In this document: positions 46,020-55,288 of the stretch, piece by piece | Position numbering within the stretch: the stretch's first letter is position 1 | Layout: each line of letters begins with the position of its first letter | Made by a program: the position numbers and the translations under genes | Assembly (NCBI RefSeq): GCF_004339465.1 | Contig: NZ_SMFY01000002.1 | Span: 310,001 to 374,000, forward strand | DNA: 64,000 nucleotides | Direction: 5' to 3' | DNA from: Ancylobacter aquaticus | Lineage (GTDB): Bacteria; Pseudomonadota; Alphaproteobacteria; Rhizobiales; Xanthobacteraceae | Notes under the pieces: generated by a model | Told to the model about the DNA's origin: nothing | The model's input: only the letters and a program-made list of their open reading frames with translations | Databases searched by the model: none

Positions 46020-47888
46020 CTAGCCCTTTCCCTGCCACCAGCTTTCCGCCAGCGTGCCGGAAAGCGCCAGCGTCTGCGGGCGCTCCACCTTGCGCCAGCG
46101 CGCGATCCACTGGCCCGGGGTGTAGAACAGCGGCACCGAGAATTGCGCTGAGATGAGCACCCGGTCGAGCGCACGCACCGCCGAGACGAAATCCTCTCGC
46201 GCCTGCGCCGCCAGCAGCGCCTCGATCATCGCGTCCGCCGCCGAGCTCTTCAAGCCCATGAAATTGCGGGTGCCGGGGGTGTCGGCGGCAGCGGAGCCGA
46301 AATAGAACGCCTGCTCGTTGCCCGGCGAGAGCGACTGGTCCCAGATATAAGGCACCATGTCGTAGTCGTAGGTCTGCTTGCGTGCCTCGAACTGCACGTT
46401 GTCGACGAGGCGGATGTTCAGCGTGATGCCCGCCCGCCGCACCATGTTCTGATAGGCGAGGGCGAGCCGCTCCTGATCCTTGGTGCCGACGAGAAGCTCA
46501 GGCGCGAAGGGCTGGCCGCTTGCACGGTTGGCCAGCATGCCGGCCTTCAGCTCCCAGCCGGCGGCTTTGAAAAGCTCCAGCGCCTGACGCAGCTGCGTGC
46601 GGTCGCGGCCCGAGCCGTCCGAGCGCGGGGCGTGCCATGTGCCGTCCATCACCGAAGGCAGCACGGCGTCGGCATAGGGGGCAAGCAAGGCGCGCTCGCG
46701 CGCATCCGCCGCGCGGCCGAGCGAGGAGAGCTCGGAATCGTCGTAGAAGCTGCCATTGCGGCGGTAGAGACTAAAATAAAGGTTCTGGTTGGCCCATTCA
46801 AAATCGAACAGCGCCACCATCGCCTGCCGCACCCGTGCGTCCGCGAAGAGCGGGCGGCGCATGTTGAAGATCAGTGCCGAATAGGGTTTCGGCGTGCCCG
46901 TGGCGACATCCTCGGTGACGATGCGGCCGTCGCGCACGGCGGGAAAGTCGTAGCCGGTCTTCCAGCGGCCGGGGTCGGTCTCGTAGCGAATGTCATAGAG
47001 CCCGCGCTTGAAGGCCTCAAACTGTGCATTCACATCCCGGTAGAAGTCGTAGCGAAGACTGTCAAAATTGAAATTGCCGCGATTGACCGGCAAGTCCACG
47101 CCCCAATAGGCGGGCGCCCGCGCCAGCAGCACAGACTCGCCCGGCTTGACCTCGGTGACGACATAGGGACCGCTGCCGAGGGGCGCCTTGAAGCTGGTCT
47201 GCTCGAAGCTGTCGGCATCGGTGGCGTGGCGGGCAAGCACCGGCATGAGGGCGAGGATAAGCGGCAGTTCACGGTCGACCACGCCGAAGGTGAAGCGGAT
47301 GGCGAGAGGGCCCGTCACCTCGGCCTTCGCCACCTTGCCATAATAGGTGCGGTGGTTCGGTCGTCCCTTGGCGCGCAGCAGCTCGAACGAGAACAGTACA
47401 TCGTCCGCCGTTACCGGCGTGCCGTCGGAGAAGCGGGCGCTCGGGTCGATCCCGAAGGTAACATAGGAGCGCGCCGCGTCCGTCTCGACGCTGCGCGCCA
47501 GCAGCCCGTAGCAGGTGAACGCCTCGTCCGGGCTCCGCGCCATCAGGCTTTCGACGATGTTCCAGCGGACGAAGGGCGGGGCAGTACCGCGGACGATGAA
47601 CGGGTTCAGGCTGTCGAAGGTGCCGACAGCGCCCTGGACAAGCCGCCCCCCCTTCGGGGACAGCGGGTTGACGCTTTTGTAATGGGCGAAGCCGTCCGGA
47701 TGCAGAGGCGCGCCATGCATGGCGATGCCATGCCGGGGCAGGGCGATTCCCTGGCCGGCAGGAGCGGCCAGATCCGGTGGGGCTACGCTCGCCTGCGCCC
47801 ATACGGGCGTAACGCGCGGGTAGCCCAATGCCGTTCCGCCAGCAATTAAGACGTTGCGCGCAAAGGCCCGCCGGGTGATACCGCTCAC
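46020..47888 (-). CDS. Extracellular solute-binding protein family 5 (YejA-like oligopeptide / microcin C binding)
   Basis: The 622-residue periplasmic binding protein has a twin-arginine-like leader (TRRAFARNVLIAGGTALG) and the family 5 pattern: KGGRLVQGAVGTFDSLNPFIVRG, VTADDVLFSFELL, YYGKVAKAEV, and EWANQNLYFSLYRRNGSFYDDSEL, the last typical of YejA. GTG at 47888 is used, with AGGAG seven bases upstream; a nearby ATG is out of frame. The permease and ATPase genes (yejBEF) are not in the window, so it is an orphan here. It is divergent from the IalB-family gene. Confidence 0.88.
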   Translation of the reverse strand: MSGITRRAFARNVLIAGGTALGYPRVTPVWAQASVAPPDLAAPAGQGIALPRHGIAMHGAPLHPDGFAHYKSVNPLSPKGGRLVQGAVGTFDSLNPFIVRGTAPPFVRWNIVESLMARSPDEAFTCYGLLARSVETDAARSYVTFGIDPSARFSDGTPVTADDVLFSFELLRAKGRPNHRTYYGKVAKAEVTGPLAIRFTFGVVDRELPLILALMPVLARHATDADSFEQTSFKAPLGSGPYVVTEVKPGESVLLARAPAYWGVDLPVNRGNFNFDSLRYDFYRDVNAQFEAFKRGLYDIRYETDPGRWKTGYDFPAVRDGRIVTEDVATGTPKPYSALIFNMRRPLFADARVRQAMVALFDFEWANQNLYFSLYRRNGSFYDDSELSSLGRAADARERALLAPYADAVLPSVMDGTWHAPRSDGSGRDRTQLRQALELFKAAGWELKAGMLANRASGQPFAPELLVGTKDQERLALAYQNMVRRAGITLNIRLVDNVQFEARKQTYDYDMVPYIWDQSLSPGNEQAFYFGSAAADTPGTRNFMGLKSSAADAMIEALLAAQAREDFVSAVRALDRVLISAQFSVPLFYTPGQWIARWRKVERPQTLALSGTLAESWWQGKG

Positions 47889-48069
47889 GCATCGGCTCCT
47901 GGTTGCGATTCGGATCGTGTTTGCCGCCGACTTCTAGCATGAACCAGACACCGATATGTGCCGGGGTCACTCTGTCGCCTCAATTGCGCTTGAGACAGCC
48001 CCACGATCGCGTTATGGCGGCGAAGCGTCCGCTGTTCTCTCTATCCGGTTCGCTCGACAGGAACTCGAC

Positions 48070-48819
48070 ATGATCCATCGCTCCACTCTTGCGCGCAGCC
48101 TTGCCGGCGCCGCACTTGCGCTGGCCCTTGCGGGCGGCGCTGCGCTCGCCCAGACGGCTCCCGCCAAGCCCGGCGCCAAGCCGGCGGCCCCGGCCGCCCA
48201 GCCGGCACCCGCCGCTGGCCAGCAGGCCGCCGCTCCGCAGCAGATTCCGGCGATCCCGATCCCGTGGATGAAGCGCTGCCGGCAGGAAGCCTCGATCAAC
48301 AAGGAAGTCTGCGAGCTTGAGCAGACCATCATCACCGATACCGGGCAGTTCCTCGTCCGCTTCGGCGTCTTTGAAGTGCAGGACGACCCCAAGAAAGCGT
48401 TCACCGTCGCTTTCCCGACCGGTCTCTTGCTGCGCAACGGCTTCCGCGTGGCGCTGGCTAATGAGCAGCCGATCCTGGGCACCTTCGTGATGTGCGACGA
48501 GCGCTTCTGCCGTGGCGACATCCAGGTCGACCAGGGCTTCGTCGATCGCATGAAGAAGGCCCCGGGCCTGACCCTGCAGGTCGCCAATGCGGTGGGCCGC
48601 CTCATCTCCTACCCGATCGGGCTCGGCGATTTCGCCAAGGTCTATGACGGCCCGCAGACCGACCCGAAGGCGTTCGAGGCGCAGATCGCCAAGATCCAGG
48701 AGCAGGTGAAGGGTCGCCAGGAGCAGATCAAGGCCGAAGCCGAGCAGCGCGAGCAGCAGACCAAGGCCGGCCTTGAAAAGCTCGGTGCCGAGAAGCTGAA
48801 GAACGCGCCGGCGCAGTGA
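48070..48819 (+). CDS. Invasion-associated locus B (IalB) family protein
   Basis: The 249-residue secreted protein has a signal peptide (LAGAALALALAGGAALAQ), an alanine/proline-rich linker (about residues 25-65) and the IalB domain with two cysteine pairs (MKRCRQEASINKEVCEL and FVMCDERFCRGDIQV). A charged, glutamine-rich coiled-coil tail (KIQEQVKGRQEQIKAEAEQREQQ) ends it. IalB was first linked to Bartonella erythrocyte invasion, but the family is common in free-living rhizobia. AGGAA precedes the ATG at 48070. A strong terminator follows. Confidence 0.88.
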   Translation: MIHRSTLARSLAGAALALALAGGAALAQTAPAKPGAKPAAPAAQPAPAAGQQAAAPQQIPAIPIPWMKRCRQEASINKEVCELEQTIITDTGQFLVRFGVFEVQDDPKKAFTVAFPTGLLLRNGFRVALANEQPILGTFVMCDERFCRGDIQVDQGFVDRMKKAPGLTLQVANAVGRLISYPIGLGDFAKVYDGPQTDPKAFEAQIAKIQEQVKGRQEQIKAEAEQREQQTKAGLEKLGAEKLKNAPAQ

Positions 48820-48875
48820 CGCCGGACGCCTTCCGGGGCCAGACCTCTTTGAGGTCAGGCACTTTGCAGATTGCG

Positions 48876-48907
48876 AACGCCCGGCGATGAGCCGGGCGTT
48901 TTCGTTT
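48876..48907 (+). terminator. Rho-independent terminator after the IalB gene
   Basis: AACGCCCGGC (48876-48885) and GCCGGGCGTT (48891-48900) form a perfect 10-bp stem with loop GATGA, followed by TTCGTTT. Its A/T-flanked, nearly symmetrical form could also serve hspQ on the other strand, which ends at 48931. A small GACCTC/GAGGTC hairpin precedes it. Confidence 0.85.
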
Positions 48908-48930
48908 AAAGGCGGGGAAGGCGGCGACGT

Positions 48931-49263
48931 CTATTGCAGCCGTTCGCTGCGCACCCGCCAGCCGCCATCGCCATCGGCCGCCAGCATCTCGGCGACCTGG
49001 GGATGGCGCACCGGCTCGCCTGTGGTGTCGAGTTCCAGGTTCTGCTCGGACACGTAGGCGACGTACTCGGTCTCCGCGTTTTCAGCCAGCAGGTGATAGA
49101 ACGGCTGGTCCTTGGTCGGGCGGATATTTTCCGGGATCGATTCCCACCATTCGTCCGTGTTGGCGAATTCGGGGTCGACATCGAACACCACGCCGCGAAA
49201 CGGATAGTGCCGGTGCCGGACGACCTCACCGATACGGTATTTGGCGTTCCGCTCTTTCATCAT
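48931..49263 (-). CDS. hspQ: Heat shock protein HspQ (YccV family)
   Basis: HspQ is a hemimethylated-DNA-binding-fold protein that in E. coli binds DnaA and is a specificity factor for Lon. The 110-residue protein shows YRIGEVVRHRHYPFRGVVFDVDPEF, WWESIPENIRPTKDQPFYHLLAE and YVAYVSEQNL, all typical of the family. Two adjacent ATGs (49263 and 49260) are possible. It converges with the IalB gene at a shared terminator. Confidence 0.93.
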   Translation of the reverse strand: MMKERNAKYRIGEVVRHRHYPFRGVVFDVDPEFANTDEWWESIPENIRPTKDQPFYHLLAENAETEYVAYVSEQNLELDTTGEPVRHPQVAEMLAADGDGGWRVRSERLQ

Positions 49264-49426
49264 GAACTCGTCCGCCTTGAAGGTTGGCGCCCCCGTAGCG
49301 GGCGACGCCAGAGCCTGTCAACCGCCGCTCATGCAACGCGCATGCCCGCACGCCGCGACCACAGGGCCGCGACAAGGGCCAAAGATGGCGATTGACCGCA
49401 ACGAGGCGAGCCGGTAGCGAGCCGTC

Positions 49427-50389
49427 ATGGACGAGGTCCTCGCGCTCGCGCTTCCCTTCTTCGGTGTGATCTTCCTGGGGCTGGGATGCGGCCGGCTGGC
49501 GCGCATCCCAGAAAGCGGCCTCGCCTGGCTCAGCTTCTTCATCATCTATCTGGCGCTGCCGGCACTGTTTTTCTCGCTGGTGGCGCGCACGCCTTTTCAC
49601 GAACTGACCAACGGCTCCTTCATCCTGGCGACGACCGCGACGACGGCGGTGTGCTTCACGCTCTCGCTGCTGGTGGGACTGTGGCTGCGGCGCGGCAACC
49701 TGCCCGAGGCCGCCATCGCTGCCATTGTCGGCTCCTACTCCAATGTCGGCTATATGGGGCCGGGGCTGACGCTGGGCGCGCTCGGCGCCGGTGCCTCGGT
49801 GCCCACGGCCCTGATCTTCGTCTTCGACAGCCTGTTCTTCTTCACCATCGTTCCCGTGCTGATGGCGATGGGCGGACGCGACAAGCGCGGACTGGGCCAC
49901 ACGCTGCTGCTGGTGGTGCGCCGCGTCGTTACCCACCCGTTCAATATCGCCACCTTTCTCGGGGTCTTGTCGGCCTATCTCGAATTCCAGCCGCCGGCCG
50001 CTCTGGACAAGACGCTGGAATTCCTGCGCAACGCCGCCGCCCCCTGCGCGCTGTTCACGCTCGGCGTCTCGGTCGCGCTGCGGCCGATGGGGAAGATGCA
50101 AAGCGAAGTGCCGTGGCTGCTGGCGATCAAGCTTGTGATCCACCCGGCGCTGGTCTGGCTGGTGCTGAGCCTGGTCGGGGGCTTCGACCCGGTGTGGGTC
50201 GCCACGGCCGTGCTGATGGCCAGCCTGCCGCCGGCGCTGAACGCGTTCATCATGGCCAAGCAGTACGACACCTATGTCGCGGGTGCTTCCGGGGGGGTGC
50301 TGGTCGGCACGGTGGTATCGGTGGCGACGGTGACGGCGATGCTTTACGCCATCCAGCACGACATGCTGCCGCACGGGCTGCTGCAGTAG
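49427..50389 (+). CDS. AEC family transporter (auxin-efflux-carrier-like)
   Basis: The 320-residue protein has about ten membrane helices and the AEC pattern: LPFFGVIFLGLGCGRLARI, SYSNVGYMGPGLTLGALG in the middle, and MASLPPALNAFIMAKQY near the C-terminus. Family members export small organic acids or malonate-like compounds; the substrate here is unknown. It ends one base before the convergent UbiH-type gene with no terminator visible. Confidence 0.88.
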   Translation: MDEVLALALPFFGVIFLGLGCGRLARIPESGLAWLSFFIIYLALPALFFSLVARTPFHELTNGSFILATTATTAVCFTLSLLVGLWLRRGNLPEAAIAAIVGSYSNVGYMGPGLTLGALGAGASVPTALIFVFDSLFFFTIVPVLMAMGGRDKRGLGHTLLLVVRRVVTHPFNIATFLGVLSAYLEFQPPAALDKTLEFLRNAAAPCALFTLGVSVALRPMGKMQSEVPWLLAIKLVIHPALVWLVLSLVGGFDPVWVATAVLMASLPPALNAFIMAKQYDTYVAGASGGVLVGTVVSVATVTAMLYAIQHDMLPHGLLQ

Positions 50390-50390
50390 C

Positions 50391-51602
50391 TCAGACCGGC
50401 TCGCCCGCCAGCAGGCGCGGCACGTCGCGGGTCGGCCCGACCCCCTCGCGCATCACCAGGCGTCGCAGCCCCGGCGACTGGCCGAGCATCCACAGGCCGA
50501 GCCCGCGCAGGCCGGCGACGGGGAGCAGATCGGTCAGCAGCGAGCGGTTGAACAGGTCGATGGCGAAGCCGCGCGAGGCGACGTCGGCGCGCCGTCGGCG
50601 TTCATAAGCCTCCATCACTTCGGTGCCGCCGATATCGCGCCCGGCCCGGCCGGCATCGCCGACGATCTCCGCCAGGGTGGCGGCGTCGCGAATGCCCAGA
50701 TTGAGCCCCTGCGCGCCGATCGGCGGAAGGATGTGCGCGGCCTCGCCCACCAGCGCGACACGACCCTTGGCGAAGCACGCGGCGGTGCGCTGGCTGAGCG
50801 GGAAGCTGCCGCGCGGCGAAACCAGACGCATCGCACCCAGCAGGGAATGCGCCTTGCGCTCCATGGCGAGGGCGAACGCGTCATCGTCCAGCCCCGCCAG
50901 CGCCTCGGCCTCCGCCGCCGAGACGACGCAGACGACGCTGGAGCGATTCTCCGGCAGCGGCACGAGGGTGAACGGCCCGGTGCGGGTGTGGAACTCGGTG
51001 GAGACATCGCGATGCGGGCGGCTGTGGGCGAGGGTGGCGGTGACAGCGACCTGGGGATAGGCGCGGGTCTTCACCTCGATGCCCGCCGCCCGCCGGCAGG
51101 GCGAATTGCGCCCATCCGCCGCCGCGACCAGCGACACGGCGAGGCTGCCGCCGCCCTCCAGTTCCAGCGTGGCGTGCTCGGCCCCATCGACCACGCCGAT
51201 GACGCGGGCAGAGACGCGCTCGATGCCGGGCGATCCCGCCACCGCCGCGTCGAGGGCGGTGAGCAGCGCTTCGTTCTCGACGTTCCAGGCAAAGCCTTCC
51301 AGCCCGAGTTCGCCGGCCCGGAATTCGACCTCCGGGGCACGGATGAGCCGCCCGGTATCGTCGACGAGCCGCATCACCCGCAGCGGGGAGGCGTGCGGGC
51401 GCAGCGTCTCCCACACACCCAGCGCCAGCAACGCCCGGACCGAGCCATCCATCAGCGCCGTCGTGCGCGGATCAGGCGTGCGCGGGGGGGCAACGAGCCT
51501 GACGGCGACACCGCCCGCCGCCAACGCCAGCGCGGCGATAAGGCCGCTCGCGCCGCTGCCGACCACCGCCGCCATCTGTCCTGTGTGTAGTTCGGATGAC
51601 AT
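50391..51602 (-). CDS. UbiH/UbiF-type FAD-dependent hydroxylase (ubiquinone biosynthesis)
   Basis: The 403-residue flavoprotein monooxygenase has GSGASGLIAALALAAGGVAVRLV (FAD Rossmann), the DG motif VAAADGRNSPCRRAAGI and the second FAD motif RVALVGEAAHILPPIGAQGLNLGIRDA, which is the UbiH/UbiF/Coq6 signature. It probably hydroxylates the ubiquinone ring in the membrane-associated complex. The ATG at 51602 follows GGAGGT. It cannot be assigned to a particular ring position. It is divergent from pcs. Confidence 0.88.
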   Translation of the reverse strand: MSSELHTGQMAAVVGSGASGLIAALALAAGGVAVRLVAPPRTPDPRTTALMDGSVRALLALGVWETLRPHASPLRVMRLVDDTGRLIRAPEVEFRAGELGLEGFAWNVENEALLTALDAAVAGSPGIERVSARVIGVVDGAEHATLELEGGGSLAVSLVAAADGRNSPCRRAAGIEVKTRAYPQVAVTATLAHSRPHRDVSTEFHTRTGPFTLVPLPENRSSVVCVVSAAEAEALAGLDDDAFALAMERKAHSLLGAMRLVSPRGSFPLSQRTAACFAKGRVALVGEAAHILPPIGAQGLNLGIRDAATLAEIVGDAGRAGRDIGGTEVMEAYERRRRADVASRGFAIDLFNRSLLTDLLPVAGLRGLGLWMLGQSPGLRRLVMREGVGPTRDVPRLLAGEPV

Positions 51603-51698
51603 GTGAACCTCCATGTGCATCAGCGGGACTATAAGCCGGACCTGTAGTGTGGGATAAGCAGCCCGGCGTGGTCTGGCAATGCGGATCGCGGCGGGCAC

Positions 51699-52505
51699 AT
51701 GTATATGTCAGATGCAGAAGAGGCAGGCGGCGATCCTTCGGGACGCGCGGTCGGGGGAGATAAGCCGGTGGCGATGACAACCAAGTCGCTCAGCGCGGGT
51801 CCGGCCGGACGTCGCACGCTTGCCTTTGCCGTGCATATCTTCACCGCCTCCGGTGCGGTGTGCGGGCTGATGGCGCTGATGGCGGCGGTCGATGGCAATT
51901 GGGCGATCATGTTCGCCTGGCTCGGCCTCGCGCTTTTCGTCGATGGCATCGACGGCACCATGGCCCGGCGGGCGAAAGTGGGCGAGGTGCTGCCGCGCTG
52001 GTCGGGCGACACGCTGGACCTTGTGGTGGACTACCTCACCTATTGCCTCGTGCCGGCCTTCGCCGTGGCGTCGGGCGGGTTGATGCCGTTCTGGCTGGCG
52101 GTGGCGGCCAGCGCCACCATCCTGCTTACCAGCGCGCTCTATTTCGCCGACACCTCCATGAAGACCGACGACCTGTACTTCCAGGGCTTTCCGGCGGTCT
52201 GGAATGTCGTCGTGTTCTATTTTTTCCTGGTCCCGCTCAGTCCCTGGGTGATCGCTGCCATTATCGCCGTGCTGGCGGTGGGCACGTTCCTGCCGATCAA
52301 GTTCGTCCATCCGTTCCGGGTCGTGCGGCTGAGGCTCGTTACCCTCGCGCTGCTGGCGCTCTGGGCGGTGCTGGCGGTGGTCGCGGTGGTGGAGGGCATG
52401 CGGCCGGGCCTGTGGGTGACGGTCGGGTTGTGCGCCTGCGCGGCTTATTTCACCCTGTTCGGGATGATCCCCTTCCGCAAGCGGGCGGTCGAGCCGCGCC
52501 CCTGA
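51699..52505 (+). CDS. pcs: Phosphatidylcholine synthase
   Basis: Pcs condenses CDP-diacylglycerol with choline to make phosphatidylcholine, a rhizobial pathway. The 268-residue membrane protein has the CDP-alcohol phosphotransferase motif DGIDGTMARRAKVGEVLPRWSGDTLDLVVD, with the conserved aspartates and the DG...AR spacing, and seven to eight hydrophobic helices. The block FAVHIFTASGAVCGLMAL is typical of Pcs. ATG 51699 is used; a start at 51774 would remove a 25-residue hydrophilic extension. It lies 46 bases before the quinone-reductase gene. Confidence 0.9.
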   Translation: MYMSDAEEAGGDPSGRAVGGDKPVAMTTKSLSAGPAGRRTLAFAVHIFTASGAVCGLMALMAAVDGNWAIMFAWLGLALFVDGIDGTMARRAKVGEVLPRWSGDTLDLVVDYLTYCLVPAFAVASGGLMPFWLAVAASATILLTSALYFADTSMKTDDLYFQGFPAVWNVVVFYFFLVPLSPWVIAAIIAVLAVGTFLPIKFVHPFRVVRLRLVTLALLALWAVLAVVAVVEGMRPGLWVTVGLCACAAYFTLFGMIPFRKRAVEPRP

Positions 52506-52551
52506 GCGCCGGCGATCGCCTCACCTCATCCCTAAACGGCTGGAGAGCACG

Positions 52552-53529
52552 ATGGCGGTGGCGATTCGCGTCCATGAAACGGGCGGCCCCGAGGTCCTGA
52601 CCCTGGAAGAGGTGTCGCTCGGCGCACCCGGGCCGGGGCAGGTCAAGCTGCGCCATACGGCGATTGGCCTCAATTTCATCGATACCTATTTCCGCAGCGG
52701 GCTCTACACGCCGCCGAACGGCCTGCCTTTCATTCCCGGCAACGAGGCGGCGGGCATCGTCCTGCAGGTCGGGGAGGGGGTGAGCGGCTTCAAGCCGGGC
52801 GACCGCGTCGCCTATGGCTCGGCGCTCGGTGCCTATTGCAGCGAACGGATCATGCCCGCCGCGCCGCTGGTGAAACTGCCCGATTCGATTGCCGACGAGA
52901 CCGCCGCCGCCATGATGCTGAAGGGCATGACGGCGCGCTACCTGCTGCGCCAGACCCACAAGGTGAAGGCGGGCGACACGCTTCTGGTCCACGCGGCCGC
53001 CGGCGGGGTCGGCCAGATCCTCTGCCAGTGGGCGACGCATCTGGGCGCCACCGTCATCGGCACGGTGGGCTCGGCGGCGAAGGCGGAAATCGCCCGCGAC
53101 TGCGGCGCCGCCTATGTCATCAACTACAGCGAGGAGAACTTCGTCGAGCGGGTGAGGGACATCACCGAAGGCGCGCTGTGCGATGTCGTCTATGACGGGG
53201 TGGGGCAGGCGACCTATCCGGCCTCGCTCGACTGCATCAAGCCGCGCGGCCTGTTCGCCAGTTTCGGCAATGCCTCCGGCGCGATCAAGGATTTCAGCCT
53301 GCTCGCTCTGTCGCAGAAGGGCTCGCTTTACGCGACGCGGCCGACGCTGATCACCCATATCGCCACGCGCGACGACCTGCTGGCCAATGCGCGCGACCTG
53401 TTCGAGGTGGTCAGTTCCGGCGTGGTGAAGATTCCGGTGAACCAGCGCTACCGCCTTTCGGAGGCCGCAGACGCGCACCGCGACCTTGAGGCGCGACGGA
53501 CCACCGGGTCGACCGTGCTCCTGCCGTGA
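52552..53529 (+). CDS. Quinone oxidoreductase (zeta-crystallin-like MDR family)
   Basis: The 325-residue NADPH-dependent reductase shows the MDR fold: GLNFIDTYFRSGLY, the coenzyme motif HAAAGGVGQILCQWATHLGA, and YDGVGQATYPASLDCIKPRGLFASFG. The structural zinc cysteines of alcohol dehydrogenases are absent, as expected for QOR. It reduces quinones with NADPH. It follows pcs on the same strand and precedes the BMP-type ABC cluster by 208 bases. Confidence 0.92.
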   Translation: MAVAIRVHETGGPEVLTLEEVSLGAPGPGQVKLRHTAIGLNFIDTYFRSGLYTPPNGLPFIPGNEAAGIVLQVGEGVSGFKPGDRVAYGSALGAYCSERIMPAAPLVKLPDSIADETAAAMMLKGMTARYLLRQTHKVKAGDTLLVHAAAGGVGQILCQWATHLGATVIGTVGSAAKAEIARDCGAAYVINYSEENFVERVRDITEGALCDVVYDGVGQATYPASLDCIKPRGLFASFGNASGAIKDFSLLALSQKGSLYATRPTLITHIATRDDLLANARDLFEVVSSGVVKIPVNQRYRLSEAADAHRDLEARRTTGSTVLLP

Positions 53530-53737
53530 CGGTACCCCATTCCCGGATTCTGACGCAAAACGCGCCAATTTCCGGACCGGATGGACCAGACTTTAGGCTT
53601 GCCCCCGCAATCGTCCATGCCATTCTGCCGGTGTACCGCCACAGAAATGTCGTCCGCATGACCCTCCGCTCCCGGCCAGACTCCGATCCGACAGGCGCCA
53701 GCGACCGCGCCTGCCGGCGGCCGCGCGGGTGAGCGGC

Positions 53738-55288
53738 ATGGAGGACGTGCCGGAACGGCCGCGCGCGCTGCTCGAAGCCGTCAAGCTTACGAAAAAATTC
53801 GGTTCGCTGGTCGCCAACGACCAGGTCAGCCTCGCTATCCGCGCCGGCGAAACCCATGCGCTGCTGGGAGAGAACGGAGCCGGCAAGTCCACGCTGGTGA
53901 AGATGATGTGCGGCCTGCTGCAGGCCGATTCGGGCGAACTGCTCTATGAGGGCACGCCGATCGTCTTCCACGACCCGGCCAGTTCCCGCGCCAAGGGCGT
54001 CGGCGTGGTGTTCCAGCACTTCGCGCTGTTCGATGCGATGACCGTGGTGGAGAACGTGGCTCTCGGGCTTCCCGGCCATCAGCCGCTGCCCGTGCTTGCC
54101 GCGCGCATCGACGACTGCGTCCGCCGCTATGGCCTCGGCGTCGAACCCTATCGGCGGGTCGGCGAACTGTCCGTTGGCGAGCGCCAGCGGGTGGAAATCG
54201 TGCGCTGCCTGCTCGGCGACCCGCGCGTGCTGATTCTCGACGAGCCGACCTCGGTACTGACGCCCGACGAATCGGAAAACCTGTTCCGCACCGTCGACCT
54301 GCTCACTGACGAGGGGCGGGCGGTGCTGTTCATCAGCCACAAGCTGGACGAGGTGCGCCGGCTCTGCCACCGGGCGACGGTGCTGCGCGGCGGCAGGTTC
54401 ATTGCCGAAGTCGACCCCCAGCAGGAGACGTTCGGCAGCCTGGCGCGGCTGATGGTTGGCGCCGACGTGCCCCGAACCCCGCGGGTGACGGCCCACGCCC
54501 TTGGCGCGCCGCGGCTGCTGGCGCTTCATCTCAACGTCGCCGGCGACGGCTCGCGCGGTTCGACCCTGCGCGACATCAATTTCGAGGTGCATGCCGGCGA
54601 GATCCTCGGCATCGCCGGCGTCGCCGGCAATGGCCAGACAGCGCTGTTCGACGTGCTCTCCGGCGAGACCGAGGTGACGGACCATGAGAGCATCGTCATT
54701 GACGGGGAGATGGCCGGCGGTCTCAGCCCGACGCAGCGGCGGGCCCTGGGGGCCGGCTTCGTGCCGGAGGAGCGGCTGGGTCATGCCGCCGCACCGGATA
54801 TGCGCCTCTCCGACAATGTGCTGCTGACGACCCATGGCGACGGCCACATCGTCAAGGCCGGCATCATCCGGCGCGCGACGTTGTTCGGCCGCTTCCAGGA
54901 GATCGTAAAGGGCTTCGACGTGCGCTTCGGCGGCAAGGACCCGAAGGCCCGCCGGCTGTCGGGCGGCAATATGCAGAAATTCGTCATTGGCCGCGAGGTG
55001 CTGCGCAACCCCGTGCTTATCGTCGTCGACCAGCCGACCTGGGGCGTGGACGCCGCCGCCGCCGCCTTCATCCGCACCACGCTGCGCGAGCACGCTGCGC
55101 AGGGCTGCGCGGTGCTCGTCATCAGCCAGGACCTCGACGAGTTGCTGGAATTCGCCGACCGCATCGCTGTCATGAGCGAGGGCCGGCTGACCACGCCGGT
55201 GCCGGTGGCGGGAACCTCGCGCGAGGCGATCGGCCTCGCCATGGGCGGCGCCCACCATGCCGGCGGGGAGGGCAGCCATGCCGCTTAG
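53738..55288 (+). CDS. BMP-type sugar/nucleoside ABC transporter, duplicated ATPase
   Basis: The 516-residue protein carries two ABC domains. The first has an intact Walker A (GENGAGKST), signature LSVGERQRVEI and Walker B ILDEPTSVL; the second has a degenerate P-loop GVAGNGQTAL and signature LSGGNMQKF, normal for this carbohydrate/nucleoside importer type. ATG 53738 is chosen; GTG 53729 would add three residues. Its stop overlaps the permease start by 11 bases. It probably energises uptake of a nucleoside-, purine- or ureide-like compound together with the next three genes. Confidence 0.9.
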   Translation: MEDVPERPRALLEAVKLTKKFGSLVANDQVSLAIRAGETHALLGENGAGKSTLVKMMCGLLQADSGELLYEGTPIVFHDPASSRAKGVGVVFQHFALFDAMTVVENVALGLPGHQPLPVLAARIDDCVRRYGLGVEPYRRVGELSVGERQRVEIVRCLLGDPRVLILDEPTSVLTPDESENLFRTVDLLTDEGRAVLFISHKLDEVRRLCHRATVLRGGRFIAEVDPQQETFGSLARLMVGADVPRTPRVTAHALGAPRLLALHLNVAGDGSRGSTLRDINFEVHAGEILGIAGVAGNGQTALFDVLSGETEVTDHESIVIDGEMAGGLSPTQRRALGAGFVPEERLGHAAAPDMRLSDNVLLTTHGDGHIVKAGIIRRATLFGRFQEIVKGFDVRFGGKDPKARRLSGGNMQKFVIGREVLRNPVLIVVDQPTWGVDAAAAAFIRTTLREHAAQGCAVLVISQDLDELLEFADRIAVMSEGRLTTPVPVAGTSREAIGLAMGGAHHAGGEGSHAA

